Below, piece by piece: positions 15,067 to 22,719 of a stretch of 44,739 nt of DNA. The stretch spans positions 3,885-48,623 of the forward strand of contig NCCR01000013.1 of assembly GCA_002279765.1 (NCBI GenBank). Direction: 5' to 3'. Numbering within the stretch: the stretch's first letter is position 1; each line of letters opens with the position of its first letter. This stretch comes from Verrucomicrobia bacterium 12-59-8 (GTDB taxonomy: Bacteria > Verrucomicrobiota > Verrucomicrobiae > Verrucomicrobiales > Verrucomicrobiaceae). A model generated the notes under the pieces. It was not told the DNA's origin. It ran no database searches and saw only the letters and a list, made by a program, of their open reading frames with translations. The position numbers were made by a program, and so were the translations under genes.

Positions 15067-17997
15067 ATGAAGACCGTCCTCTCGATAATAGCTCTCCTCG
15101 TCATCTCCGTGAGCCTACACGCGCAGTCATTTATCACCCGCGTTCTGGATTGGGGTAGCGGCGGGAAAACGGGGCAACACACCTCACAGGCCATCATCAA
15201 CGGCCACCCCGCCATTGCCTACTTCAATGAGACCGAATCAAGCTTGATGTTTGCCCGCAACAGCGCACCAGATGGCTCAGGCACTTGGGACATCAACACT
15301 GTTCAATACATCGGCTACGTGGGTCAATACCCTTCGCTGGCACAGGTCAATGGTCATCCTGCGATCTGCTACTTGGACAATACCAACAGAAGCTATAAAT
15401 ATGTGCGAGCCCTTGATGCGAATGGGACGAGGTGGGACACGCCTGTGACCCTTGATTGGGCGATCAACGTTGGGCACTCATCGCTGATAGTCGTAAATGG
15501 CAATCCGGCTGTTAGCTTCATAGGCAATAACAATGACGGCAATAATGACAATGGCTTCCTCAAATTCATACGGGCAGTAGACGCGAAGGGCACAACCTGG
15601 GGTGCACCCCAGGTTATCGATGGCACTCGCGGCTCGGGTACATTCCTTTCGATGGCGTTAATCAATGGTAATCCAGCCGTAAGTTACTATAGCGGTGGGT
15701 CTCTCTATTTCGTCAGAGCGCTAGACGCGAATGCGACAAGTTGGGGTGTGCCTTTGTTCTTGGAAGGCTTAGCGCCATATGGCAATGGGCAAAAAACCTC
15801 TCTGGCTGTTGTCAACGGCAACCCTGCAATCGCTTACTTGCGATGGATCCCAAACAACCGTTGGGGTCTCGGGTATTTGCGAGCGCTTGATTCAAACGGA
15901 ACGAGTTGGGGTCCTGCAGTAACCCTCGACGACACCAGCGACCATGTCGGCCTACACTCTTCGTTGGCCGTAATCAACGGTCACCCAGCGATCAGCTACT
16001 ACGACCCTACCAATCTTGACCTCAAATACATGCGGGCGCTCGACCCCAACGGGGCAGCATGGGGCAGCAGAGTGACCCTTGACTACAATGGCGAGGTCGG
16101 TTCATTCACTTCACTTGCAGAGGTCAATGGTAGCGCTGCTATCAGCTACTACGATGCCACTCATGGCGACCTCAAATACATCCGGGCACAGGACTCGAGC
16201 GGATGGAACTGGCCAGTGCCAGACACAGTGGACGCTGGCGTGCAGAGCGGCAGCGTCGGATACGCCACCTCTCAGGCCATCGTGAATGGCCTTCCTGCTA
16301 TCGCTTACTATGACACGACCAATGGTGCTCTCAAATACATGCGAGCACTCGACGCCAATGGATTGAACTGGGACTCACCCGTGACCATTGACGGTGCGGG
16401 CGACGATGGCTACCTCTCGCTGACTACAGTCAATGGCAAACCGGCTATCGCCTACTTTGGCAAGAACGCGGTCCTCAAATATGTGCGTTCGCTGGACATG
16501 GCTGGCGCTAGCTGGGGCACACCCGTGACCGCAGACGCAACGCTGCATGCGGGGTATGATAACAAGCTGGCAGTCGTGAATGGCAATCCTGCGATAAGTT
16601 ACTGGGATGGAACGAATGCTGATCTCAAATATGTTCGCGCGATAGACGCCGACGGGACTAGTTGGGGGGCACCGCTGACCCTTGATAGTATGGGCTATGT
16701 AGGCAGGGCAAATTCTTTGGTGGTAGTCAACGGCACGCCAGCCATCAGCTATTACGATGCAGGAACCAATGGCAACGGCCTGCTCAAATACATACGGTCA
16801 CTTGATGCGAACGGAACCAGTTGGGCAACTCCCTTGAGCCTTGATAGTGTTATCAATGCTGGAGCGGCGACCTCACTGGTAGTGGTCAATGGCAAGCCAG
16901 CCATCAGCTACAGCGGCAGCACTAACCGCAATCTCAAATACCTGCGAGCACAGAATGCCACCGGGACGAGCTGGGGCACGCCTTTGACCGTTGATAACAA
17001 CCAAAGCGTCGGGATATTCCCTTCGCTCGCAGTGGTCAACGGTAATCCCGCCATCGGCTATACTGATTTCAACACAGATCCCACAGGACCTAACCTCAAG
17101 TATGTGCGGGCAATGGATGTAAATGGGACGAGCTGGGAAACGCCACTGACTGCGGATTACTCCTCGGGCTATGTCGGTCTAGCACCTTCACTGATCGAGT
17201 TTAATGGCAGCCCTGCTGTAAGTTACCACGATTATGCCAACAGTAATCTGAAATGGGCCATCTATGGGGCTGAGCCAAATGCACCAGACATTGCTGTTTC
17301 ACAATCGTCCCCACTCACGGATGGCGTTAGCACTGTGTCCTGCGGCACCACGGTCGTCGGAACCAGCAACGTGCTAACCTTCACCATCACCAACACCGGC
17401 ACCGCACCTCTGATTAGCCTCGCCGTGACAAAAGACGGAACCAATGCGAGCGACTTCATCGTCAGCGCCCTGAGTGGCACCAGTATCCCGGTGGGCGAGG
17501 GCACGGTGACATTCAACGTTAGTTTCTCCCCATCCAGCGGCGGTGCCAAGACGGCGGCGATCCACATCGCCAGTAATGTAAGCGGGACGAAGAACCCCTT
17601 CGACATCGCTCTAACTGGCCAGTCGCTTTCTTCGACTAACGACACCGATAGCGATGGCATGGACGACGCGACTGAGTTCCGGCTCGCTGCCGAGGGGTTC
17701 GACTGGCAGGTGAACCAAACGGCAAAGGTGACGGCATTTAAGTCCAACCTCCCCCCCTCTGGCTACTACACCAGCGCCCAAGTCCACGCACTCAACCTAG
17801 GAACCCTGCTGATTCAGAGAAACCCAGTCACCAACCAGTTCAAGCTGATCTTCGGGTTGCAGAAGTCCACAAACCTCATTGACTTCACCCTTTTTCCCAT
17901 GACCACCTCTCAGATTCAAATCGATGGCGAGGGCAGGGTGGAGTTAAATTTCACATCCCCGAACGCGGCAGAATTTTACCGAATTCAGGCACAATAG
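15067..17997 (+). CDS. Large secreted protein with 14 tandem ~50-residue repeats, choice-of-anchor-D-like and C-terminal domains
   Basis: 976 residues with a Sec signal ('MKTVLSIIALLVISVSLHAQ'). Residues about 40-740 are 14 imperfect copies of a unit built around 'VNGxPAISYYDxTNxxLKY', 'RALDANGTSWGxP' and 'TLD'. Units run 45-56 residues; the last is partial. Each looks like a four-strand beta blade, and 14 blades would fit two seven-bladed propellers (inference). Next comes an Ig-like 'choice-of-anchor D' domain ('LTFTITNTGTAPL', 'FNVSFSPSSGG', 'IHIASN...'), then 'DTDSDGMDDATE', a thrombospondin-3-type calcium loop, and a C-terminal region ending 'AEFYRIQAQ'. Probable surface or secreted adhesin-like protein; ligand unknown. 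Visibly lower GC and more Asn-rich than its neighbours, suggesting acquisition. Confidence 0.8.
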   Translation: MKTVLSIIALLVISVSLHAQSFITRVLDWGSGGKTGQHTSQAIINGHPAIAYFNETESSLMFARNSAPDGSGTWDINTVQYIGYVGQYPSLAQVNGHPAICYLDNTNRSYKYVRALDANGTRWDTPVTLDWAINVGHSSLIVVNGNPAVSFIGNNNDGNNDNGFLKFIRAVDAKGTTWGAPQVIDGTRGSGTFLSMALINGNPAVSYYSGGSLYFVRALDANATSWGVPLFLEGLAPYGNGQKTSLAVVNGNPAIAYLRWIPNNRWGLGYLRALDSNGTSWGPAVTLDDTSDHVGLHSSLAVINGHPAISYYDPTNLDLKYMRALDPNGAAWGSRVTLDYNGEVGSFTSLAEVNGSAAISYYDATHGDLKYIRAQDSSGWNWPVPDTVDAGVQSGSVGYATSQAIVNGLPAIAYYDTTNGALKYMRALDANGLNWDSPVTIDGAGDDGYLSLTTVNGKPAIAYFGKNAVLKYVRSLDMAGASWGTPVTADATLHAGYDNKLAVVNGNPAISYWDGTNADLKYVRAIDADGTSWGAPLTLDSMGYVGRANSLVVVNGTPAISYYDAGTNGNGLLKYIRSLDANGTSWATPLSLDSVINAGAATSLVVVNGKPAISYSGSTNRNLKYLRAQNATGTSWGTPLTVDNNQSVGIFPSLAVVNGNPAIGYTDFNTDPTGPNLKYVRAMDVNGTSWETPLTADYSSGYVGLAPSLIEFNGSPAVSYHDYANSNLKWAIYGAEPNAPDIAVSQSSPLTDGVSTVSCGTTVVGTSNVLTFTITNTGTAPLISLAVTKDGTNASDFIVSALSGTSIPVGEGTVTFNVSFSPSSGGAKTAAIHIASNVSGTKNPFDIALTGQSLSSTNDTDSDGMDDATEFRLAAEGFDWQVNQTAKVTAFKSNLPPSGYYTSAQVHALNLGTLLIQRNPVTNQFKLIFGLQKSTNLIDFTLFPMTTSQIQIDGEGRVELNFTSPNAAEFYRIQAQ

Positions 17998-18050
17998 AAA
18001 TAGAACAAAGATGCCGTTCTGCGGAGACCTGCGACACCCACATTTCATTT

Positions 18051-18329
18051 TCAGCCTCTTGCCTCAGCATTCACCATGCCCGCAGCGGCGCGGACTTTGC
18101 GGTGCGGTCGCGCCTGTCGGCAGCAAAGGAAGTTGCTGGGCATTTTGTATATGCAAGCCAACGAATTGCTCGTGGTTTGGATGCCGAAACCCAGCAGGTC
18201 CACATAGCCAAGCTCCTTCACTCCCTGCTCGATCTCATCCGGGTTCAGATACACCCCCAGCAGTGGCTCCGGCAGGTGGGACTTCAGCACGCTTTTCCCA
18301 GAACCATTCGGCCCGGCAAACATCCGCAT
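18051..18329 (-). pseudogene. Zeta-toxin-like P-loop kinase, truncated
   Basis: Starts 'MRMFAGPNGSGKSVLKSHLP', a perfect Walker A (GPNGSGKS). 'LLGVYLNPDEIEQGVKELGY' follows, carrying the family's conserved Asn-Pro/Ala-Asp-Glu. Homology ends near 'LLGFGIQTTSNSL'. The remaining ~35 residues ('YKMPSNFLCCRQ...') are Cys/Arg-rich and unlike the family. Zeta-like ATPases (COG4185) are about 190-250 residues, so more than half, including the substrate-binding and Walker-B-like parts, is gone. The start overlaps the upstream small gene in another frame, the normal antitoxin-toxin order. Intact members phosphorylate UDP-sugars or related nucleotides; this copy should be inactive. Confidence 0.7.
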
Positions 18330-18568
18330 CCTGGGCGTTGGCCCGTTCGCTTGATCGTGTAAACCGTGCCGGGTTTCACCTGCGTCGGCGGCTCGATCTG
18401 TTTCACCAACTCCTTGCGCCCGTCTGGGAAGACGCGATAGACAAACGCGCCTTCAGACTGCAGCACGCTCTGCCCGGAGGCCAGCACCTGCGCACGTACG
18501 GCGGCAAAGGCCAGGCCTGACATGGCCGGGAACTGGCTTTCGAGCACTTGGATGTCGTGGTCAGACAT
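18284..18568 (-). CDS. Small protein upstream of zeta-like toxin, probable antitoxin partner
   Basis: 94 residues from ATG 18568 ('MSDHDIQVLESQFPAMSGLA'). The core 'AFAAVRAQVLASGQSVLQSE' and 'VYRVFPDGRKELVKQIEPP' is typical of the small proteins placed directly before COG4185 zeta-like kinases. That identification is from memory of the gene arrangement, not from a search. After 'GTVYTIK' the frame runs on through ~21 Gly/Cys/Arg-rich residues that overlap the toxin's P-loop codons in another frame. The natural stop may therefore have been lost or shifted. The role as antitoxin is inferred from context only. Confidence 0.6.
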   Translation of the reverse strand: MSDHDIQVLESQFPAMSGLAFAAVRAQVLASGQSVLQSEGAFVYRVFPDGRKELVKQIEPPTQVKPGTVYTIKRTGQRPGCGCLPGRMVLGKAC

Positions 18569-18654
18569 GCTACAGGTTAGCTGGTTTGCCACGGCAGATC
18601 AACAGCGTCCTTCCCATGTAAAAAAGATGCCCAGGCATTTGGTAGAACCAACTC

Positions 18655-19059
18655 TCAGAAAGTGCCTTCAACCAGCAACAATTCACGCAGCAGGACTGCG
18701 TCATGATCATTCATTTCCAGCACCAGCACCGTCGTGCGTCCGATGGGCGTCTGCCCATGCAACCACGCGCCTCGCCAACTGAAATGCTCCTCCCAAACGT
18801 CCTGCCGTGGACGGAACAGCCTGACCACCTCATCTGTCACAGGATCGATCCCAGCCACATTCGGCCCCTTGTGCATGTTGCAGGAAAAACATGCCCATGC
18901 CAGGTTGGCAAGAACCGTGAGGCCACGATGTTTTTCCGCGATAATGTGATCGAAATGAAATGGCAGGTCTGATACATGCTCCGGCAAGCGACAATACTCA
19001 CATCGACCGGCTGCCTGTGCGATCACCTGCCGTTCCAGCTCGCGTGACGGTCTTGGCAT
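18655..19059 (-). CDS. HNH endonuclease domain protein
   Basis: 134 residues. 'RCEYCRLPEH' gives the first CxxC zinc pair, 'FHFDHIIAEKHRG' the catalytic D-H of the HNH motif, 'LANLAWACFSCNMHKG' the middle Asn and second CxxC, and 'KGPNVAGIDP' completes the fold. The whole is a compact McrA/HNH_5-type nuclease. It starts 3 bp after the stop of the small upstream gene (19063), so the two form a unit. Similar HNH proteins are common as free-standing genes in Verrucomicrobiota and Planctomycetota, and their biological role is not established. The active-site residues look intact. It is not linked here to a phage terminase or restriction gene. Confidence 0.85.
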   Translation of the reverse strand: MPRPSRELERQVIAQAAGRCEYCRLPEHVSDLPFHFDHIIAEKHRGLTVLANLAWACFSCNMHKGPNVAGIDPVTDEVVRLFRPRQDVWEEHFSWRGAWLHGQTPIGRTTVLVLEMNDHDAVLLRELLLVEGTF

Positions 19060-19062
19060 GAG

Positions 19063-19335
19063 TTACGCAGCAGCCTGTTGCAAAGAGATGCGTGCACGGG
19101 CTTTCATCAGCTCCAATGTCCGACCAGCCTTATGGAAGTTCTGCAGTTCGGTTTGCTCTGCTTCGTCCAGTTCAGCCGCTCTGGCCTTCTCCAAAAGAAC
19201 ATGCATCCGCTCGCGATCATCCGCCGAGAAAGAAAAACTCAAAATAGCGCTGGCTGCGGCTTTGTCCCATCCGCCCGTTTCCGGCTGGATGACACGGCTT
19301 AAAATGCCGGCTTCTGTGGTGGGCGCTGAGTTCAT
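19063..19335 (-). CDS. Small helical protein paired with HNH nuclease, unknown function
   Basis: 90 residues, 'MNSAPTTEAGILSRVIQPETGGW' then 'ASAILSFSFSADDRERMHVL' and a Glu/Ala/Leu-rich helical region ending 'LELMKARARISLQQAAA'. It is predicted mostly alpha-helical and has no cysteines or membrane segment. It ends 3 bp before the HNH start on the same strand. I recall similar short proteins ('...FLSRVI.P....S...A..IL...F...D..R...L...A') next to HNH genes in this phylum, so the pair is probably a conserved unit, possibly an inhibitor or DNA-recruitment partner. That function is inference only. Confidence 0.65.
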   Translation of the reverse strand: MNSAPTTEAGILSRVIQPETGGWDKAAASAILSFSFSADDRERMHVLLEKARAAELDEAEQTELQNFHKAGRTLELMKARARISLQQAAA

Positions 19336-19366
19336 GCGGCTGAAGATATGGCTCTTTTCGCCGGTT

Positions 19367-19735
19367 TCAACCCCGCCCCTCTGCCCGTTTGTCCGCGCGG
19401 CGCAGCCGGTCGGCCATGCCTTTCATGATGTGCAGGGCAAACTGTGGCATCTCATCGACCATGAAGAGGAAATGATGACGGTTGATGGGGAGCAGTTTGC
19501 AATCGGTGCGCGCAATGGCATCGGCGGAACGGACGGACTCTTCGATGAGGGCGATTTCGCCGAAGAATCCATCGGGGCCGATGGTTTCCACCACGACCCC
19601 GTGGATCAGGATGTCCACCTCCCCGCTTTGCACCACATACATCTCCCCTGATTCGTCGCCGATGTTAAAAACAGGAGTCCCTTGCAGGACCGTCCGCACG
19701 TTGGCGGGACTGGCGAAGATCTCGGGGAGTTTCAT
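19367..19735 (-). CDS. Stand-alone cyclic-nucleotide-binding (Crp-like) domain protein
   Basis: 122 residues, a single cNMP-binding beta-roll. 'GEMYVVQSGEVDILIHG' and 'GPDGFFGEIALIEESVRSADAIA' form the phosphate-binding cassette, with the conserved Glu (FGE) and Arg (VRSA) that contact the cyclic phosphate and ribose. No helix-turn-helix, kinase or channel domain is attached. It starts 14 bp after the dhaK stop on the same strand, so it is probably co-transcribed with dhaK and could report cNMP (or a related ligand) status. Ligand and partner are unknown. Ligand-binding residues are present, so binding is plausible. Confidence 0.82.
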   Translation of the reverse strand: MKLPEIFASPANVRTVLQGTPVFNIGDESGEMYVVQSGEVDILIHGVVVETIGPDGFFGEIALIEESVRSADAIARTDCKLLPINRHHFLFMVDEMPQFALHIMKGMADRLRRADKRAEGRG

Positions 19736-19749
19736 GGCATGCGCAGGTT

Positions 19750-20763
19750 TTACAGTTTGGTGTAGCCTACGCTTTCGCAGGGCATGTCCCAGAGTTTTTT
19801 CAGTTCCGCATCAAGCTTGGTGATGCTGAAGCTCACACCGGCCATTTCCTGGCAGGTGACGATGTTATCGACGATGGTCTGGTGAATCTTGATGCCGCGC
19901 GCGTCGAGGATGGGCTTGGCACCGCGCAGCAAGATGAGAAGCTCCATCATGTGGGTGGAGCCGAGGCTGTTGACGAAAAACACGATTTCATCTCCGGCGG
20001 CGAGCACCAGATCGTCGGCAAAGAGCAGGTCGAGAATCTTGGCGGCGAGTTCATCCGCCGTACACATCGGGATGAGGCCCACGCCTTTTTCACCGTGGAT
20101 GCCCATGCCGAGGCCGATCACGTCCTCGGCCAGTTCAAAGGTCGGCTTGCCGGTGGCGGGAATGCTGCCGGGCTTGGTGGAGACACCGACGGTGCGGGTG
20201 TTGTCGCAGGCTTTCTGCGCAATGCGGACGAGTTCATCCAGGGAATCGACCGTCTGTGCGGCGGCACCGGCGAGCTTCACGACTGGCACCAGACCCGCGA
20301 CGCCGCGACGGTTGCGCTTCATGTCCGGAGGTGCGGAGCAGACGTCGTCGGCGATGATGACGGTTTTCACGGTGATGCCTTCTTCCTCAGCGAGTTCCGC
20401 GCCAATGTCGAAGTTCATCACATCCCCGGCGTAGTTGCCGTAGAGGAAGAGCACGCCTTTGCCACGGTTCACCGCCTGGGCGGCTTCCAGCACGATGTCA
20501 GGGGGCGGTGCGGCGAAGATTTCACCCACGGCAGCGCCATCGGCCATGCCTTTGCCAACGAGGCCATGATAGATCGGCTCATGCCCAGCCCCACCACCCA
20601 CGAGCAACGCTGGCGCGTCCGGCCGCAGATCATTCATGACGATGGAGCGCGTACCGACGCGGCGTGCTTTGCCATCGTAAGCCAGCACGAGACCTTCAAA
20701 GAGTTCGTCGGCGCACTTCAGCGGATTGTTGATGATCTTTTTGGCAGGATTGGCGTGGCTCAT
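19750..20763 (-). CDS. dhaK: Dihydroxyacetone kinase subunit DhaK
   Basis: 337 residues, full length. 'LLVGGGAGHEPIYHGLVGKGM' is the N-terminal phosphate/substrate loop. His223 in 'GMGIHGEKG' is the residue that holds dihydroxyacetone as a hemiaminal. 'LFLYGNYAGDVMNFD' and 'ADDVCSAPP' are conserved substrate-pocket strands. DhaK binds dihydroxyacetone for phosphorylation by DhaL. The expected next gene, dhaL, is displaced to 13406-14041, and a CNBD protein follows instead. If kinase activity is retained, the two subunits must now be expressed from separate transcripts or one very long one. Confidence 0.93.
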   Translation of the reverse strand: MSHANPAKKIINNPLKCADELFEGLVLAYDGKARRVGTRSIVMNDLRPDAPALLVGGGAGHEPIYHGLVGKGMADGAAVGEIFAAPPPDIVLEAAQAVNRGKGVLFLYGNYAGDVMNFDIGAELAEEEGITVKTVIIADDVCSAPPDMKRNRRGVAGLVPVVKLAGAAAQTVDSLDELVRIAQKACDNTRTVGVSTKPGSIPATGKPTFELAEDVIGLGMGIHGEKGVGLIPMCTADELAAKILDLLFADDLVLAAGDEIVFFVNSLGSTHMMELLILLRGAKPILDARGIKIHQTIVDNIVTCQEMAGVSFSITKLDAELKKLWDMPCESVGYTKL

Positions 20764-20857
20764 GGTTTGAATCGTCTGGGTTGGAAAAATGAGACGGCAG
20801 TTTTACGGCGAGCACCGAGGCTGTCAAAGCCGATTGCCACGCTTCCGCGCCCCCGCC

Positions 20858-21463
20858 CTACTGGAAGCCGTTGCCAATCAGCAGCACGAGACGGGCCACG
20901 ATCCACAGGCCGAGCGCCACGAGCAGGAAGGTCATGCCTTTGCGGACGTTGTGCAGCTTGGCTTCCAAGACGATGCATTTCGAATGCACCTGCCCCAGCA
21001 CGGAGCGCTTGACCCCGTCATTCGACTGCTTGCAGAACAAGTCGGCGTATTCATCCCCTGGAATTTTGGCGATCTGGCCGGAGAAATAGAGGTTGGGGTG
21101 CCGGTTGGCGTCTGGAGCTTTATTCACGGCGCGCGGAAAGGCGGCGGCGATGCCGCGGCCAAAAGCCTGGCTCATGCACACGATGAACAGCGCATACAAC
21201 GCCAGCACGGCATATTCGTACCCCTGCAAGCCCGCCCAACTGTGCAGGCGCAGCCCCGGTCCCATGTTCACGATCATGGCCATCAGGACGGCGGAGGTGC
21301 TCAGGGTGAGCTGCGCTTTCAAATCCGCCCGGTTGATCTGCTGCTCCACGTCCTGATAGAGCATGTATATCAAGCGGGTGACGTCCACCTGGGTGTCCTG
21401 CACGAGCATGGTGACGGTGCCGAGGAGATTGGCGGCGGAAGTGGGTGGGGCGGCAGGCTGCAT
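20858..21463 (-). CDS. Pycsar-effector-like (DUF5706-type) membrane protein
   Basis: 201 residues. The N-terminal helix ends in 'INRADLKAQLTLSTSAVLMA', resembling the 'aD.KA..ll..n' signature at the first membrane helix of the PycTM/DUF5706 family. A second membrane segment is 'YEYAVLALYALFIVCMSQAF'. The soluble part has 'HPNLYFSGQIAKIPGDEYAD' (family NLLFFG.IA....EY) and 'LGQVHSKCIVLEAKLHNVRKGM', and a last membrane helix 'FLLVALGLWIVARLVLLIG' follows. In Pycsar anti-phage systems such proteins are cCMP/cUMP-triggered membrane effectors. No uridylate/cytidylate cyclase was found in the window. Assignment rests on remembered motifs. Confidence 0.55.
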   Translation of the reverse strand: MQPAAPPTSAANLLGTVTMLVQDTQVDVTRLIYMLYQDVEQQINRADLKAQLTLSTSAVLMAMIVNMGPGLRLHSWAGLQGYEYAVLALYALFIVCMSQAFGRGIAAAFPRAVNKAPDANRHPNLYFSGQIAKIPGDEYADLFCKQSNDGVKRSVLGQVHSKCIVLEAKLHNVRKGMTFLLVALGLWIVARLVLLIGNGFQ

Positions 21464-21544
21464 GAGAAGTGGATGCCTCTCTTAATCACGCTGCCAGCGC
21501 TGGCAAGATGGAGGCATGAACCTGTCAAAATCGTCACTTACCCT

Positions 21545-22075
21545 CTACCGCCCGGCCATGGAATGGTCAGGCATCTGGAAAGCATTTTCGATGATGTGGA
21601 CGTGCGGGAGCTCGCCCTCGGTGAGGATGACCTCGGCAATGTCGAAGCGAAACTGGATGCGCGGATGCCCCAGCAAACGCAGCCAGTCCATGGCACCACG
21701 TTGAATGAGGCGCTGTTTGTCCGGGCCAACGGCATCGGCAGGCCGGCCGAAGGCGGTGCTAGTGCGGGATTTGACCTCGATGAACGTGAGCACGTGGCGA
21801 TGCCGGGCGACGATGTCCACCTCCCCGCGATTCACCCCGCGAAAGTTGCGAAAGAGCACCTTGCGACCATGTGCGGAGAGCCAGCGTGCGGCGATGAGTT
21901 CGCCCATGGTGCCGATCTCACTGCCATTCATCTTCCGACCCGCCAGACGTCGCTGGAATGCCCGCAGCGGCTGTGCGCGCAGCCAGACTGCTGCGGTGCG
22001 CACCCGCGCATCTCCCGTGACCCGCCGCCGCAGCCAGCGCCACAGACTTTGGAGACGCGAGGGGCGCGACTTCAT
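21545..22075 (-). CDS. YraN/UPF0102 family putative endonuclease
   Basis: 176 residues from ATG 22075, which overlaps the rnhB stop (ATGA). An internal Met (21931, 'MNGSEIGTMGELIAARWL') aligns with the usual family start, so the ~48-residue basic leader ('RLQSLWRWLRRRV...') may be an extension. The nuclease core is 'GELIAARWLSAHG', 'RNFRGVNRGEVDIVARH' and 'LTFIEVKSRTSTAFGRP', giving the E...D...E-x-K pattern of the restriction-endonuclease-like fold. rnhB-yraN adjacency is common in bacteria. The cellular function of the family remains uncertain; Holliday-junction or RNA/DNA processing roles have been proposed. Confidence 0.85.
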   Translation of the reverse strand: MKSRPSRLQSLWRWLRRRVTGDARVRTAAVWLRAQPLRAFQRRLAGRKMNGSEIGTMGELIAARWLSAHGRKVLFRNFRGVNRGEVDIVARHRHVLTFIEVKSRTSTAFGRPADAVGPDKQRLIQRGAMDWLRLLGHPRIQFRFDIAEVILTEGELPHVHIIENAFQMPDHSMAGR

Positions 22076-22689
22076 GCCAGATCGAGTTCGAGTTGCGCCA
22101 CGGGTTTGAAACTGCGGCGATGGTGCGGGCAGGGGCCGTACTGTTTCAAGGCCGCCAGATGTGCAGGCGTGGGGTAGCCTTTGTGAATCTCAAAACCGTA
22201 TTCAGGGTGCTGCCGTGCCATGGCGACCATGATGCGGTCCCGAGTGACCTTGGCGATGATGCTGGCCGCCGCGATGGAGTAGCTGAGGCTGTCTCCCTTA
22301 ACCAAAGCGACCTGATGCAGGGGGAAACGCTTGACCGGCTTGCCGTCAATGAGCGCGGCATCTGGCACCGGCCGCAACCCCAGCGCGGCACGCCGCATGC
22401 CCTCCCACGTCGCCTGCAGTATGTTGATGCGGTCGATTTCCTCGGGCTCAATGCTCACACAATGCCAGTGGATACGTGCGTCACCGGTGATCTCATCGTA
22501 CAGCCGTTCGCGCTTCAGCTCGCTGAGCTGCTTGGAATCGTTGAGCACGGCGTGCGAGAAATCGTCCGGCAGAACGACCGCCGCCACACACACGGGACCG
22601 GCGAGCGGGCCGCGACCAGCTTCATCAATGCCAGCCACGATGCGGAAGCCTGCGGCGCGCAGCGTGTTTTCGTGGTCGATTGTTGGCAT
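22072..22689 (-). CDS. rnhB: Ribonuclease HII
   Basis: 205 residues. 'VAGIDEAGRGPLAGPV' is the RNase HII active-site signature (DEAGRG) and 'LNDSKQLSELKRE' the conserved NDSK-like strand. 'ALIDGKPV' contributes the third acidic residue, and 'DSLSYSIAAASIIAKVTRDRIM' plus 'HKGYPTPAHLAALKQYG' complete the catalytic and substrate-binding parts. It cleaves 5' of ribonucleotides embedded in DNA and removes RNA from hybrids. It is translationally coupled to yraN. Normal length, no anomaly. Confidence 0.95.
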   Translation of the reverse strand: MPTIDHENTLRAAGFRIVAGIDEAGRGPLAGPVCVAAVVLPDDFSHAVLNDSKQLSELKRERLYDEITGDARIHWHCVSIEPEEIDRINILQATWEGMRRAALGLRPVPDAALIDGKPVKRFPLHQVALVKGDSLSYSIAAASIIAKVTRDRIMVAMARQHPEYGFEIHKGYPTPAHLAALKQYGPCPHHRRSFKPVAQLELDLA

Positions 22690-22719
22690 GATGAAAACAG
22701 GGGGAGAACCACGAAGCTG

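Noticed and set aside
15067..17997. Frame read as a phage tail-fibre or Kelch protein
   Set aside because: No phage genes are nearby and the Kelch GG...Y/W pattern does not fit. A Sec signal and anchor-D-like domain argue for an exported cellular protein.
19882..21012. 376-codon plus-strand frame opposite dhaK
   Set aside because: It spans dhaK and the spacer, rich in His/Gly/Asp as a complement of dhaK codons, with no motif.
20789..22177. 462-codon plus-strand frame opposite the Pycsar-like gene and yraN
   Set aside because: It crosses two opposite-strand genes with clear family motifs and has no domain of its own.
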